A stretch of DNA of 64,000 nucleotides, from positions 620,001 to 684,000 of the forward strand of contig CP087220.1 of assembly GCA_020912385.1 (NCBI GenBank), written 5' to 3'. Below the pieces are notes generated by a model. The model was not told where the DNA came from. It worked only from the letters and a program-made list of their open reading frames with translations, and did no database searches. The translations under genes and the position numbers were made by a program. The stretch's first letter is position 1. Every line of letters begins with the position of its first letter. Below are positions 33,287 to 44,976 of the stretch, piece by piece. Source of the DNA: Neofusicoccum parvum (taxonomy: Eukaryota > Ascomycota > Dothideomycetes > Botryosphaeriales > Botryosphaeriaceae).

Positions 33287-34463
33287 CTATCCCTGGCTAC
33301 TTCCGGACACCTCCGGCTTCCGTCCGTAGATGAAGCGGTACACTGTGTACAGATGAAGGCCCGTGTCGTTGAACTCCTTCTTGATCAATTCGAACAACGC
33401 CTTCTCCTGCTCTGTTGTGTAGTTGAGCACCCGCGTGTAAAGAGCAGCGGAGTGCGCCTCGATAGCCTCGTTCATATGCACGCGCTCGAAGCGGCCCAGC
33501 TCTTTGAGTTTCTGGTCCTTCGTCCAGGGCCCAATGGGGACCTGCCGCAAAACGACGCCGTCAGCAACACACCAAGACAGCCAATCACTCCAAGCCTCAC
33601 CTTCTTGATCTCCTCCCTCACATCCACAAACCCCGCCTCCTCCATCCACCCCTTCTGCAGCCTCGCCACGTTCAACGGCTTCCCAAACCTCGTGCTGATC
33701 TCCGCCATCGTCTCGCACCACGTCTTCGTCCACCTCGCCCTCTCCAAGTGCGGGTCATCATCGCTGTAAATCCACGCGTCGTACTCCTGCGCCTCCACCC
33801 AGCCGCCCGGCCTCAGGTGCGCGTACGCCTGCGCATACAGCCTCGGCCAATCGCCCGTGCTCCCGTTCAAGCTGCGCCAATGCACGAAATCAAACCTCTC
33901 CCTGCCCGGCTCGCCGCCGCCAAACTCCCAGTCCTGCTCAAAGTCGTCGACGTAGAAGCGCACGTTCGGCGGCACGAACGCGGGCTGGATGGGGCTCAGG
34001 TCGGTGCCGACGATCTGCGCGGCGGGGAGCTGGTCGGCGAGCTCGATGGCCCAGATGCCGGTGCCGGTGCCCAGGTCGAGCACGCGGCGCGGCGAGCCGA
34101 CGGGCGCGAGGTGCAGCGCCCCGCCCAGGCAGAGCCGGTAGATGTGGTGCTGCAGGTCCAGCCGGTCCTGCTCGCGCTCGTCGTTCGGGATCACGTACGA
34201 CCCCGCGCGGTAGGCGTGGTAGCGCCGCCCGTTCTCGTACTGGTAGTCCTGGATCGACGACCGGATCGACGTGCTGTCGCTGCCGGCGTGCGAGCTGTAC
34301 GTCGAGTCGCCCGAGTTGGCGGGCGCGTCGTCGTCGGGCTGCGGTGCGGTGGGGTCAGCGAGGGGGGACGGAGGGGGTGCGGGAGGTGTACGGTCTCGTC
34401 AATTTGGAGGGGCGTGTGGTTCGCGGGGGGCTGAGAGGGCTCCGGGGACTGTGGTGAGGCCAT
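33287..34463 (-). CDS. SAM-dependent methyltransferase, LaeA-like/TAM type
   Basis: 354 residues from exons 34463-34392, 34338-33601 and 33541-33287. A disordered N-terminus leads into the typical YQYENGRRYHAYRAGSYVIPND and DRLDLQHHIYRLCLGG, then the SAM-binding VLDLGTGTGIWAIELAD, IVGTDLSPIQP, FDFVHWRSLNGS and LRPGGWVEAQEYD. These features match the fungal methyltransferase family that includes LaeA relatives and many secondary-metabolite tailoring enzymes. True LaeA, a nuclear global regulator, cannot be separated from the paralogues by eye; this is more probably one of the numerous paralogues. Both introns are 53-59 nt with good branch points. Confidence 0.9.
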
Positions 34464-35501
34464 GGAGACTGGGTGGCCGGGTAGTTCGAGACGCGGGGTG
34501 GAGGGGAGTGGGAGTTGCTGCCAATGTCAAGGGCGAGCGCGGAGACAGCTGGAAGCAACCGGCATCATCAGGTAGCGGCTTGCATGTCTTTCTCGTGGAT
34601 GAGAGGGGTAGAAAGGCTTCTGAGAAGGCGCTGCGCTCGGCACGGTGCTGTGCCCCATGGCCGGTCAGCGAGGGGACAATCCGGCGGCATGGAAGCCAAT
34701 GGCAAAATGGACATCTCATTCAGGATAGGAGGAGGCCCTGGCAGAAACACAAGCCAATGCCCAGCCCATATTTATGTGTGTGTGCATGTGAGCACTTGAC
34801 CGCATTTTCGTGGCCGAAAATCTTCATTGTCATGCCCATCGGCGCTGGGGTGCAATGCGTGATCGCATTGGAGCTAGGCTTGATGCAGAGGCGAACGACC
34901 CAGGCTGATGGTACCGCGGTGTGCCTATCACCAGGAGACACGCGAACAGTGGAGGCCATCGGCCCGGGGGCCAGCCAAGGAGCGCTGCGGTGTGATCCGG
35001 ACTAAACCGTCCAAACTGAAACGCGGCATGTTGCCAGTGCCGGCTCGTTGATCTGCTTACAGCAAGATGTACTGCCGGTCGACTTTGCGTTTCTATGTCT
35101 GTGAGCATTGCTGTGATGGAGCCTCGGACTAATGGGAGGCCTTCCCGCGTCTCCGCTCGGCCCCGAACGTGGTCTCTGCACGTCTTTCCAGACTGCATGC
35201 TCCAATATGGAGTTGGGTTCTGCAACCGACAATTCTACAGGCATGCCTTACAGAGTACAGTCACCATATGTCTGGCTTCAGACTGGCTACATATTAAATT
35301 ACAGGATTTCATTCACTGAGAATACTGCCCATGAAGCAAATGTTTTTCTTTCAGAGCCAAGGCCAATACTTAGTCACTGGTTTCTTCTCTCCCAAATCCT
35401 CAGGACTACTTCGGGCGTTGTTTTGTTACTCCCTTGCATGCAATTTTGAACCAATTATCTACCTCGATAATTTAATAAGAGAGAGTAGAAGCCAACGGCC
35501 A
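34464..35501. other. Intergenic, no gene seen
   Basis: About 1 kb between the methyltransferase start (minus) and the P450 stop (minus). Open frames here are shadows or lack support. Confidence 0.5.
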
Positions 35502-37340
35502 TCATAGCGCCACTTCTGCATTTCTTGCCTTGCACCACACACCCCCGTTCGGATCCGGCACATCCCGACTATCCTTCAAGCTCTTCGGCCTCCTTAGCTT
35601 CTCGTCGAATTTCCAATCATACGAGAGTAGCAGGTGTCCAATTGCAATCTTGACCTCGTTTGAGGCAAAGAAGCGGCCCGGGCAAGCGTGCATGCCATGC
35701 CCGAACGCGAACATCTCCGGGCTGGTTGTGACAAACTGCCACTTGTTCTCCTGGCCCGTCTGTTCCCGCAAGCCGAGGAAGCGGTGACCGTCAAACTGGT
35801 CGGCGGTAGGGCCATATATGGCGGGATCGCGCATATAGACTGCGGGGATGGCGATCATGGAGTTTTTGGGGAGGCGTGTGCCGTCTGAGAGAGTCACGTC
35901 CTCGGTGGGCGAGCGGATCATGACAACTGTTGGATGAGAGGTTAGCTTCCGCGGTGATGTTTGGGTCAGATCGGGTACGCTTACAGGAGTTGACGGGATG
36001 CAGCCGCTGGCTCTCTTTCATGCAGCTGTCGAGCAGCTTCATTTTGTACAAGCTCGTCTTTTTCCAGCCGCCATCCTCCTGCAGCACTTGCACTATCTCT
36101 TTGCGTAGCTCTTCGATAATTGCAGGGTTCTCAACCAGGTCAAACAGAAGACCCGACATCATGGCCGAAGTGGTGTGGATGGCCGCGACGCCCAAAGTGA
36201 TCTGACCGCGGGCAAAATCATATGGCACGTTACCCGCATTATCCATCTGCCACGAAATCGAGTCCCGTGGCTTCTCCAATGTCTTTCCTGAGAGCAAAGC
36301 GTTCCGCCGTTCCTTGTATCTCTCCGCGACCTCGGGGTCGATGATGCGGCGAGCAGTGCGAATATGCTCGCGGCATCTGTTCATGCTGGGCATGAACCAG
36401 TGGACCAGCCAGCGTGTGAAAGGAGGGAACATTTGAAGCTCTTGCAGAGCAATTTGCGAGTCCACAGTGTACATGATGGAGACGTTGAGCCATTCCTTGC
36501 TGGTACTCAGTTTCTTTCCCAGGAAGACTCTGTTGGACAGGCGTGCGACAATTTGAGCGGCTAGCGGGACGAACTTGACCTCCTTCCAATTTTCTGAGAG
36601 ATTTTCAATTAGTATCACCCTGAATCTTTCATAAATTTGGTGGGAGGATTCACTTGTTGTTATATTTCCAAGATGCTCTTGCATGACTTGCTTCATTTCC
36701 GCGGATAGATCCGCAGTGACGGCTCCTGTTATTACAGAGTGAGCAGATTCCTTCACGACGGAGTTACATGGTTGTCCTAGAATTTCGTACCAAGTGATTG
36801 GGTCAAGTTCTTTCGAACCGTGGCAGTAAAAATTTCAGAATGAATTCCGAGAGGAGACACAAAAGCTTCCAGGCCGGAGTACTGTGACAAGAACATTTTG
36901 TGCAGAAATTGGTCGAAATCATATCTCTTATCGTTTTTGATCTCATCGGCGTGAGATGGATTGATGAATATCACAAATCCCATGTCTGTAAGCACTTGAA
37001 AGGGCTTGCCATTATTCTACCAAATTGTCAGCCCTGTCATTTCCACGGGGACGTCGGAGGATTGACGTACCTCTGTGATACCATGTTTGAGAATGGTATG
37101 CGCGGAATTTCTCCATCGCTCTTTGGCTTTGGTGCTAAGGAACTCGCCTTGCCGTTTTCCGTAGAGGGGGAAACCAATATATGGCTTCTCGTCCCGCAGA
37201 AAGCAGTAAATAGAAGCGCAAACCAGAACTAAAAAGGCAAAGATCAAGCCAGAATTCCAAGAAAATGATTGCATGAAGTATGACGGAAGGTAAAGCGTTG
37301 CCATGATAATGGTGAAACTGCAGGTGGTAAAAGTAATCAT
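35502..37340 (-). CDS. Cytochrome P450 monooxygenase (CYP68/CYP503-like)
   Basis: Exons 37340-37071, 37016-36791, 36725-35985 and 35926-35502 give 553 residues. The N-terminus has one membrane anchor (SGLIFAFLVLVCASIYCFL); an alternative start at 37304 would remove 12 residues. Conserved parts: YDFDQFLHKMF, the I-helix VAAIHTTS, ExxR as ESQR, PAIYGPTADQFDGHRF and the haem loop FGHGMHACPGRFFA with Cys about 494. The AAIHTTS helix and the H-x-C-P-G loop are typical of the fungal group that includes ent-kaurene oxidase and CYP68 enzymes of terpenoid and mycotoxin pathways. The substrate is unknown. It is not obviously paired with a reductase. Confidence 0.92.
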
Positions 37341-38244
37341 GATTTCTAGAAACGCAGCAGCTGCTACTTATAAGGGTCAGAACTATCAACCACAGAGCAT
37401 CATTAAGCAACAGGCCGCAATGACGTGCACATACGAGTAAGTAATGGATCACTCTGCAGCGGGAGCCCCCTTCTCCGAGCCCGCTTTGGGGTAAAGTTCC
37501 CCCGAAGGAGCCTCAAACCATCGGCTTATCATGTTGTATGTTTAGTGGGATCGAGACCTCTTAATGGTCGGAAATCGGCTGATCAACAGGCTTGGTCAAT
37601 GAAGGGATCTAAGCTTTGAGAGCGGAATATATATTCGGGATCACGGGAGAAGGATAACCTAAACCGTACATCCGGGGTTCCGACGATTGCAGCGTTTCAA
37701 CACCGTGCAGTGCTAGCTCCTATCCTGTCGTATCTGAGTGCAAGCGATTGGATGGTCGGGATATAAAGTTTCGAAGCTTGACTTGGTGTGGAAGCAATGC
37801 ATGCGCATCAAACCATACGTTCGAGCTGCCGAGTCGCACCCGTGGCCAATCGGTCAATCGGGGTAGCTGAAACCGAACATCGGCTTACGCGCAACTGGTA
37901 CCCGAGGGTTAGCTTTGTGGAGAGCGGCCTTTGTGCGAGATTGCCACCCAGTCACAATCATTGAGTCTGCCAGACGTGGATAAACTATCAAACTGTAGCA
38001 GGAAACGTTTGGCAGGACTGGCGTTTCCTCAGCTTTCATACCGGCAGCTTTCAGCTCTCAGGTCCCAATTCGACAGGCCTTAGACATTCAATACCAAGCA
38101 TAAATATTTACCACTCAGTGGTATATGGGAATCAATTTGAAGTTTATAGGCCTAAGAACTGTATAGAAGTACAAGCCTAAGCTCTGGCAAATTGGGCCAA
38201 CTCACTGGCCAAAGCGCTCCTCTTGACAGGTGATCACCGCTGCT
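37341..38244. other. Intergenic, no gene seen
   Basis: About 900 bases: promoter of the P450 and downstream flank of the dehydrogenase gene. Nothing else recognised. Confidence 0.5.
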
Positions 38245-39686
38245 TTACAGTCTGGCGTCTCTCGCTTCCGCCGCCTTGTACTGGTTGATCCACTCGTAAT
38301 TATCGTCAAGATACTTCTGAGCTCTCAGATCACCCGAGCGAGCGTGGCCCTCAAAGTTCTCCGCCCGAGCAGCGCGGCCGCACAAGCGGCCAAGCTCCGC
38401 ACTCGAGTTCTCGTTCGTCACCTCCTGGTAAGTGACAGTTTTCAGGAACTTTCCGACCCACAAGCCGCCGGTGTATCTGGCGGCCTTCCTGGTCGGAAGC
38501 ACATGATTTGTTCCAATGACCTGAGTACCGCGTCAGCCACGCCCACGTCTCCTTGAAGGAACGAAACGCACCTTGTCTCCGTAAGACACGCAAGTCTTCT
38601 CCCCCAAAAACAACGCGCCGTAGTTCTTCATGTTGTCCAACGCATCCCTGGGCCTCTTGGTGAAGATCTGCACGTGCTCGCTCGCATACTTGTCCGCCAC
38701 CTCCCACGCCTCCTTCATGCTGTCCACAACCACACACTCCCCGAAGGTCTTCCAGCTGGTCCCGGCCAGCGCGGCGGTCGGCAGGTTCTTCAGCAGCTCG
38801 TCGATGATCTCGATCGACCTCCTCCCCACCTCCTCGGACGTGGTCACGATGACGGCGGGCGAGTCGGGGCCGTGCTCGGCCTGGCTCAGGATGTCGGTGG
38901 CGACGGTGAACGGGTCGGCGGTGTCGTCGGCGACGAGCAGGATCTCGGTGGGGCCGGCGAAGAGGTCGATGCCGACCTCGCCGAACAGCTGGCGCTTGCC
39001 CTCGGCCACGAAGGCGTTGCCGGGGCCGGCGATGAAGTCGACCTTGGCGATGGTCTCGGTGCCGACCGCCATGGCCGCGATCGCCTGCACGCCGCCGAGG
39101 ATGAAGATCTCGTCCGCCCCCGCCAGGTGCATCGCCGCGATGGTGGCGTGCGGCAGCTCGCCCGCGATGGGCGGCGTGCAGCCGATGACGTGCGGCACGC
39201 CGGCCACCTTTGCGGTGAGGATGGTCATGTGCGCGGAGGCGAGCAGCGGGTAGCGGCCGCCGGGGATGTAGCTTGGAGCGGTCAGCTGAGCGGCTGCGGA
39301 GAGAAGGGGAGGGCGGAGACGCACGCGCCGGCGGTGTTGATGGGGATGTTCTTCTGGCCGAGGGTCACGCCTGGCTGCGTCTCGATCTCGAAGTCTTTTA
39401 TCGAGTTCCTCTGCGCCTCGGCGAACTTGCGGACGTTGGACTGGACTTGCTTGATGTCGTCAATCAACTGCCTGGGACACGCGGCTATGATGTCGTTGAT
39501 CTCTTTCTGCGAGAGCTTGAATGACGCCGGCGACCACTTGTCGAACTTCTCCGAGTACTTGCGGACCGCGGAGTCGCCATTTGATCGGATGTCTTCAATC
39601 ACGCCCCTCACGATTCCGCTGACATCGAAGTTGGGCTTCGTTTCCTGCGCGGCCTGGTTGGCCGGGGTTTTGAGATAGCGGACCAT
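38245..39686 (-). CDS. Stand-alone histidinol-dehydrogenase-family oxidoreductase
   Basis: Zn-dependent, NAD-linked alcohol dehydrogenase of the HisD fold, 445 residues from exons 39686-39325, 39271-38572 and 38520-38245. Family signatures: YIPGGRYPLLAS, GADEIFILGGVQAIAAMAVGT, DFIAGPGNAFVAEGKRQLFG, DLFAGPTEILLVAD, the metal ligands in LSQAEHGPDS and SEHVQIF, GTNHVLPTRKAARYTGGL and a final His in FEGHARSGDL. In fungi histidine synthesis uses the HisD domain of the trifunctional His4 protein; this copy has no other His4 domain, so it probably acts elsewhere. Bacterial stand-alone relatives include sulfopropanediol dehydrogenase, one possible analogy. Horizontal origin is possible. Confidence 0.92.
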
Positions 39687-40747
39687 GGCTGCTTGGCGGG
39701 ATTCGAGGTGTTGGAGGGCTTGGAATGGCCAATCCGGCGAGAAGGCGCTCAGTATTTAAAGCGCGCCTTCCGGGATTCCATCGTATGTCGGCTGTGAACA
39801 TTGCGCACGCTGCCAATGGCACTCAGCATTTCTCCACATCTCCCCGCATCTCATCCGGCCCGTGCTGCGTGTGGCTGGTGTTGGGGAGGAGCGAGGGCAG
39901 TGTGGCACTGGCAGCTTCGGCCCCACATGATGGTGGCGCAAGAGTGCTTCATGTGGAGCCGACGGCAGCTGTCAGTACTTACGCAGTCGAACGCTCAGCA
40001 CTTGCGGCTCTCACTCAGCTCTCCGGGTTGCGAATTCTCGGGACGTGCAGTTTCCCGGCTATTGCGAGCACTGCGGTCCGCAAAATGCTCTACCGAGCTT
40101 GGTGAATCCGCCGGTTCCACCCGAATCATGGCACCGGCAACGGCAGGGACAGGCTCAATCCCACCTCTCAAGCTTTGACACCCAAGCTTTGGCAAGCTTC
40201 ATAGTGTCATCTAAATTCCTCCAAGCTTCGCTTTCATACCAGGTCGGTTCAGAGAGTGTTTCAACACGCGCATACCTTCATAGGCAACTGAAGCATCTGT
40301 CCAGAGGGATCTGGTGTTTCTTTCACTGTGCACTCGCGTCCGGACGAATGTTAACTGCTTATTTGTGAGTCTATTAGATTTCCAAACCGACCTGTGAGAT
40401 TGGCACGCTGTCCCGTGGCACCTATCTCAGGCTCGTCTTGACTTACACGTACACAGTGTTGCGCTCCATTCTCCCGTCCTCGTCTGGCTCGAATTCCATA
40501 CTTAACGCTTACTAGACGCTAAATATAAATGTCTAAGTGCATTACAATGTATGTCGAGTATGGAGAACAGATCATACGGTAGCCCCTGAAATTTCTATGG
40601 AACAAATCTTATTCCTCTCTCCCAGCACACATGTCCGAGGCATTTTCTACGTTTGAACTCCTTCATCCAAAATAGTTGTTACCCACTTGTTGAAACTGGT
40701 TCTCGATTCCAAAGGAAAGGATGTTTGCATAGCTATCGGATCCCTAC
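39687..40747. other. Intergenic with a MITE-like element
   Basis: No gene recognised. It contains the 155-bp element at 40240-40394. Confidence 0.5.
40240..40394. mobile_element. MITE-like element with perfect 10-bp terminal inverted repeats
   Basis: The ends CAGGTCGGTT (40240-40249) and AACCGACCTG (40385-40394) are perfect inverted copies. Inside, a left block with ACTGAAGCATCTGTCC and a right block whose reverse complement reads AGTTAACATTCGTCCGGACG form a second inverted pair. Outer AGGTCGGTTC and inner GAAGCAT cores match the 13886-14032 element, so they belong to one family. No clear target-site duplication is visible. Confidence 0.55.
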
Positions 40748-41116
40748 TCAAATGGTAAGGTGGAGGGATGCGTATATCTTTAAGTCGCCGATGGGAACTC
40801 CAGCATTGCAAGGCACTCCTCCGCTAGCCTGCACGCAACTCTTCCAACCGTTGTCATCACCCAAACAGACGAATGCGTTGTGTGCTTTGTTGGTAATGGT
40901 GATATACAGTTCTGAAGCGCTCGGGTGATAATAGTCCATGCAAACGTCAAGTGAAGTGAAGCAATTTCCGCTGTTGGAATCCCTCAAGTAGCTCCTGTCC
41001 TCAACTGATTTGGAGCTCGGCGTGAGTTGGCGACATTCTTTTGCGGCGTGGCCGGTGAAGGCGTGAGTAGTGGAGGAGAGGAGTGCAATGATGGTGGTGA
41101 CGGAGATGAGAGCCAT
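40748..41116 (-). CDS. Small cysteine-rich secreted protein
   Basis: Single-exon, 122 residues. ATG 41116 is chosen because it opens a good signal peptide (MALISVTTIIALLSSTTHA); the frame extends upstream without secretion features. The mature protein has six Cys (AKEC, GNC, DVC, FVC, KSC, VPC), enough for three disulphides, a YITITNKAHNAF strand and a GDDNGWKSC loop. Size, secretion and Cys content match effector-like or surface proteins of fungi, but no family is recognised. Confidence 0.7.
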   Translation of the reverse strand: MALISVTTIIALLSSTTHAFTGHAAKECRQLTPSSKSVEDRSYLRDSNSGNCFTSLDVCMDYYHPSASELYITITNKAHNAFVCLGDDNGWKSCVQASGGVPCNAGVPIGDLKIYASLHLTI

Positions 41117-42455
41117 CTTGGCCGACTTTGAAGAGTATGAGGAAAACAAACAGTCGAACTCCGGAGGGCAAAGAAGCTTCTTGGTAGTCTGTAGCAATGC
41201 AATAGAATGTTCTTTTCTTGCTGACGATAGTAAAATGCATTTTGAATCATTTAAATAGACGAGGTAAGTCTTGCTACAGGCTTTATTGATTTAATGATAC
41301 TTTTTCGTTACTTTGACTACGCGATCTCTCTGAGATACTTGACGGGGTTTGGACTTCCCGTTGGTGAGCGAGGAGTCTAAGATACGAATCTTGAATAAAT
41401 TTAGAAGATTGATTCTGGCCTAGCCTAATGTCGAAGTGGTCTCGTAGATAGAGTTTATACTTCGTATCACAGAAAATCTTCAGCTGTAAGAAGTATAATA
41501 AGTTAGTAAATGAGAACGCTAAAGTGGAAGAAGTAAGGTGCTTGAAAATCGACTAGTGCCGGAATGGAACGGTCAGGGAAGATAGCGTGCCGTTCAGCTG
41601 GAATCAGTCAGACCTGGAGCACTTAACGATACTTCTAGCCCCTGCGCTCTCGTATTTCCTGGTATCCATACTGGACATCAGCTGAAACCACATGCGGATA
41701 TTGCCGACCTGAATACTACGCTGGCTCGAGACACTATTTGACTTCACCCGCAGTAACGCAATCTTCACTTGTGTACTGGCTATGGGAACTACTTCTTTTC
41801 GCAGACGCGTTGAACACGGTTCGTCCTGAGGGTTCCTCTGTTTCACTGAATCAGCGGGTGCAGGTTTCCCGAGTCTATATTGAGAATCTTAACTACCACT
41901 ATGACATCTTAGCGCGGCCATCTGCATTGTTGCATTGAAGAAGAGCTTGGCTGATAGATTTGAGCTCCATATTCGATTGTCAGTGGAATAACCGAATGTG
42001 GATAGAGAACAAAGATCATATAAAACACGAAAGTGTGCCTGATACTCTAATTTGGTCCCTTAAACTAGGGTGGGTTCACAGATAATTGCTGGACAACTCA
42101 GTGTGGCGGCGCCACATTGAATTTTTTTCATCCACGAAACACATCTGAGTCTAAGATATCGTTAACGCTCTAAGAGTGGGGGCTCTTATCAGCATCGTTG
42201 TCAGCCATCACCAGCACGATAGTTTGTGTTCTGGTTTGGAATTGCAGCAACAATTTCAGCAGCAGAGCAGCACTTTACTGGTGGAGAAATATGTTCATTC
42301 CTGCGCCCTGCAGGTACTGCATATCCATCCCACATTGTCGATCCTGGTGAGGGGAAAAGCCGACGGCTATCGGCAATGGAAGACGCTATACGGTATAAAC
42401 CCCACATGTGCACAGCGCTCTTGCTTTCGCTCCAGAACCTACTTGGCTTACTATT
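41117..42455. other. Intergenic, partly AT-rich, no gene seen
   Basis: About 1.3 kb. The 41270-41560 part is visibly richer in A and T than the gene regions. A TATA-like GGTATAAACC lies about 65 bases before the SDR start. Confidence 0.5.
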
Positions 42456-43369
42456 ATGCCTCTTCTCTCGGGCTCAACCGTAACTCTCATTACCGGCGCC
42501 GGGGGCGCTATCGGCCGCGCTTGCGCTCTCGGGTTCGCCCGCGCCGGAGCTCAGCGGATCGTGGGGATCGACATGGCGCCAGGCCCACTTGGTGAGACGG
42601 CAAGCGCGGTACGGACTGCTGTGCCTGGCGCCACGCTCCTTCCGATTGTCGCGGATGTGACGCGTGAGGACAATGTCGCTTCGGCCTTCACCCAGGCTGT
42701 GGAAGCATTCGGCCGCGTTGACTGCTGCGTCAACAACGCCGCCGTTACACCAGCACTTGTGCCGACGAGCGAGCACGAAACCGCGTCATTGGAGCGAGGT
42801 CTGGCGGTCAATCTGAAGGGCGTTTGGCTGTGCGAGCGCGCGGCCGTGCGGCAAATGCTTTCACAGGAGCCGTTGGGTGGGGCGAGGGAGGGGCGTGGGG
42901 TGATCGTCAATGTCGCGTCGGTGATGGCGCATTTGGCGATGCCTGGGAATGGAATTTATGCTATGGCAAAGCATGGAATCATTGGACTGACGAGGACGGA
43001 TGCGCTAGACTATGCAAAGAAAGGAATCCGGGTCAATTCCGTTGCTCCTGGGTGAGTGCTTCCAAACCAGTTGCTTGACGGATGAACCCTTCAATCAACG
43101 CATCTGATCATTCATGGGCATCCAGGTTTGTTGATACGCCCCTGGTAACTCCGGCGATCAGGGAGTTCCTGAGGCCAAACATTGAAAAGACGCCAATGGA
43201 CCGCATGGCGCAGCCTGAGGAGATCGTGGATGCCATCGTCTTCTTGGCCAGCGAGCGGGCAAGCTATATCACCGGCACGAGCCTTGTCGTAAGTACAGGT
43301 TTGTGTGGAACTAGGTCACCAGTCTCCTAACTTAGATCGCAGGTTGATGGCGGCTATTCAATTCATTGA
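42456..43369 (+). CDS. Short-chain dehydrogenase/reductase
   Basis: Classical SDR of 261 residues from exons 42456-43051, 43126-43288 and 43343-43369; the last exon encodes only VDGGYSIH. The cofactor motif TGAGGAIG is at about 14-21, GIDMA after beta2 (an Asp favouring NAD), the NNAA motif, the active-site Ser in VNVASVMA, YAMAKH as YxxxK, and VNSVAPGFVDTPL with the usual PG turn. Likely oxidises or reduces an alcohol/ketone of a small molecule in the cytosol. The start ATG is placed at MPLLSGSTV, the normal distance before the first strand. Confidence 0.93.
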
Positions 43370-43486
43370 ATCCGCGGAAATGCTGTTCATCCCCACCTTC
43401 CGCCGACCCTCCGTGATCAGCTCTTCGATTTTAGAACGACAAAGAAGCAGACTTGCATATTTAGGAGAATTTTTCACAAACTTCCG

Positions 43487-44564
43487 TCAGACATTCGTTA
43501 TGAATACCACCAGAATAGCGCAGTATGCTGCGCTTGCAGCGAACAACTCGTGCCTCCTTGCTTTGGTCAAGAGAGACATTGCGGCGGCAAACAGTAACGT
43601 AAAAACAATCATGACCCCGATAGCGGCGAAAATGTCTTTAGTTTCCTCAAAGCTAGCCAACCGATACATTCCAAAAACTGGGATGGCCAAGAGAATGAAG
43701 ATTATGTTAGTGATGATCACACCAACAAACAGCTCGATTCGGGAAGGAGAGAGATAGTGGACTTTTGAGCGCTCTGATTTGGTCTTCCGGAGGAGGTCTG
43801 GTGCACAGAACAGCTTCTGTTTCATTGGGTTATTGGCGTAGCGTTTCTGCGCTTTCAGAATGACCTACCTTGATTCTCTTCGACCTCTTCGCCAGTGCAA
43901 TTAAACAGGTCTCAACCAAACCATCAAACCTGGCCCATTCGCGCCCAGCTTTGAGACTAACGATATCTTCACGATACCTGATATACTGTTCATCGTCTTC
44001 GTTGAGTGGAGCGAACCTCGAGATGAAGTTGCGCACACTACGGTAATCTCTGTCTGTGGGGCGTTGGAATCCGGCCAGCTGCTTTGCTTTAATCAAAAGT
44101 TCATCTGAAGTGATTAGCTGTATGTATATCCGGCTAATAAGAGCATCACCTACCATACTCCAAGACCAGTTTCCGGAGCTCATCAAATACCCTCTGACGG
44201 GTCCGTGTGCCAGATGGAGCGTCCTTGTGAGCGGCCACGTCTTCTTCCACCCAGCGTAGGCGCATCTTTGTGTTTGAGTCATTACTTGCGCATTCTTTGG
44301 CATCAATCTCGTCCAACTCAGCTTCAAGATAGGCTATCTTGGCTTGGAGATCCATGATGAGGCGTGAATGGACATAACTGAAGCCTCTGTAAAGCATGAA
44401 GCTCTGTTCACAAGACTTGAAGGTTGCGAGATAAGGGTAGCCAGGCTGGGATTCATCGACTGCGGAACAATATCAGGTCTCCAGACCAATTCCTCGTGGC
44501 CAAATGAGCACTTACGACACCTAACATTTGTTTCTGTGGCATCTTTTGAAGGTGGGTCTGGCAT
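43487..44564 (-). CDS. DUF6594 membrane protein
   Basis: 306 residues from exons 44564-44516, 44459-44154, 44104-43869 and 43816-43487. The pattern is that of fungal DUF6594 proteins: PGYPYLATF near the N-terminus, a coiled-coil helix (LIMDLQAKIAYLEAELDEID), a charged middle part, and three C-terminal transmembrane helices (IELFVGVIITNIIFILLAIPV; IFAAIGVMIVFTLLFAA; FAASAAYCAILVVFI) after the SPSRIE motif. Function unknown; the family is expanded in fungi and often lies near incompatibility genes. A further open frame at 44565-44842 could be a disordered N-terminal exon, but I found no convincing splice, so the conservative start is given. Confidence 0.82.
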
Positions 44565-44976
44565 CACACGGTCCAGCAATCGTCTGAGCCAAGAGCCTGG
44601 GACCCTATTAATTCTTTGCTAAATATCTTTTCAATCTCCGGCTTACGCTTCTGTTGTATTGCCTGGTTTTCTGCTGTATTGTCTGTATCGCTATACGAGG
44701 GCGGAGATGGCTCAGAGCCCGGGCTCCCGACAGTCCTGGAATCATGGGAACTCCAGGAATTGGGTGAGCTTGGCAGGACCCGATCTTGGGAAGAAATTTC
44801 CCTGGGAGCACTCATGACAGCGATGAAGCTCGGAAGACGCATGCGGGTAGGAAGTAGAGGCTATATTGTCCTTTATCTACCAGCTGAGCTGTTGCCGACC
44901 AGCTGCCTGCATGCATGAATCCTTGCGGGGCACACCGAGGCTGCACGGCTGACAGGCTTAGATGTACGCTGCATGC
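44565..44976. other. Intergenic or N-terminal extension of the DUF6594 gene
   Basis: Contains a minus-strand frame (44842-44565) rich in Ser/Pro that ends in a stop just before ATG 44564. It may belong to the DUF6594 gene as an upstream exon; unresolved. Confidence 0.4.

Noticed and set aside
33748..34434. Plus-strand frame of 228 codons
   Set aside because: Antisense of the LaeA-like methyltransferase.
42702..42720. GAAGCATTCGGCCG resembling the MITE core
   Set aside because: Lies within SDR coding sequence (VEAFGRVD) and has no inverted partner.
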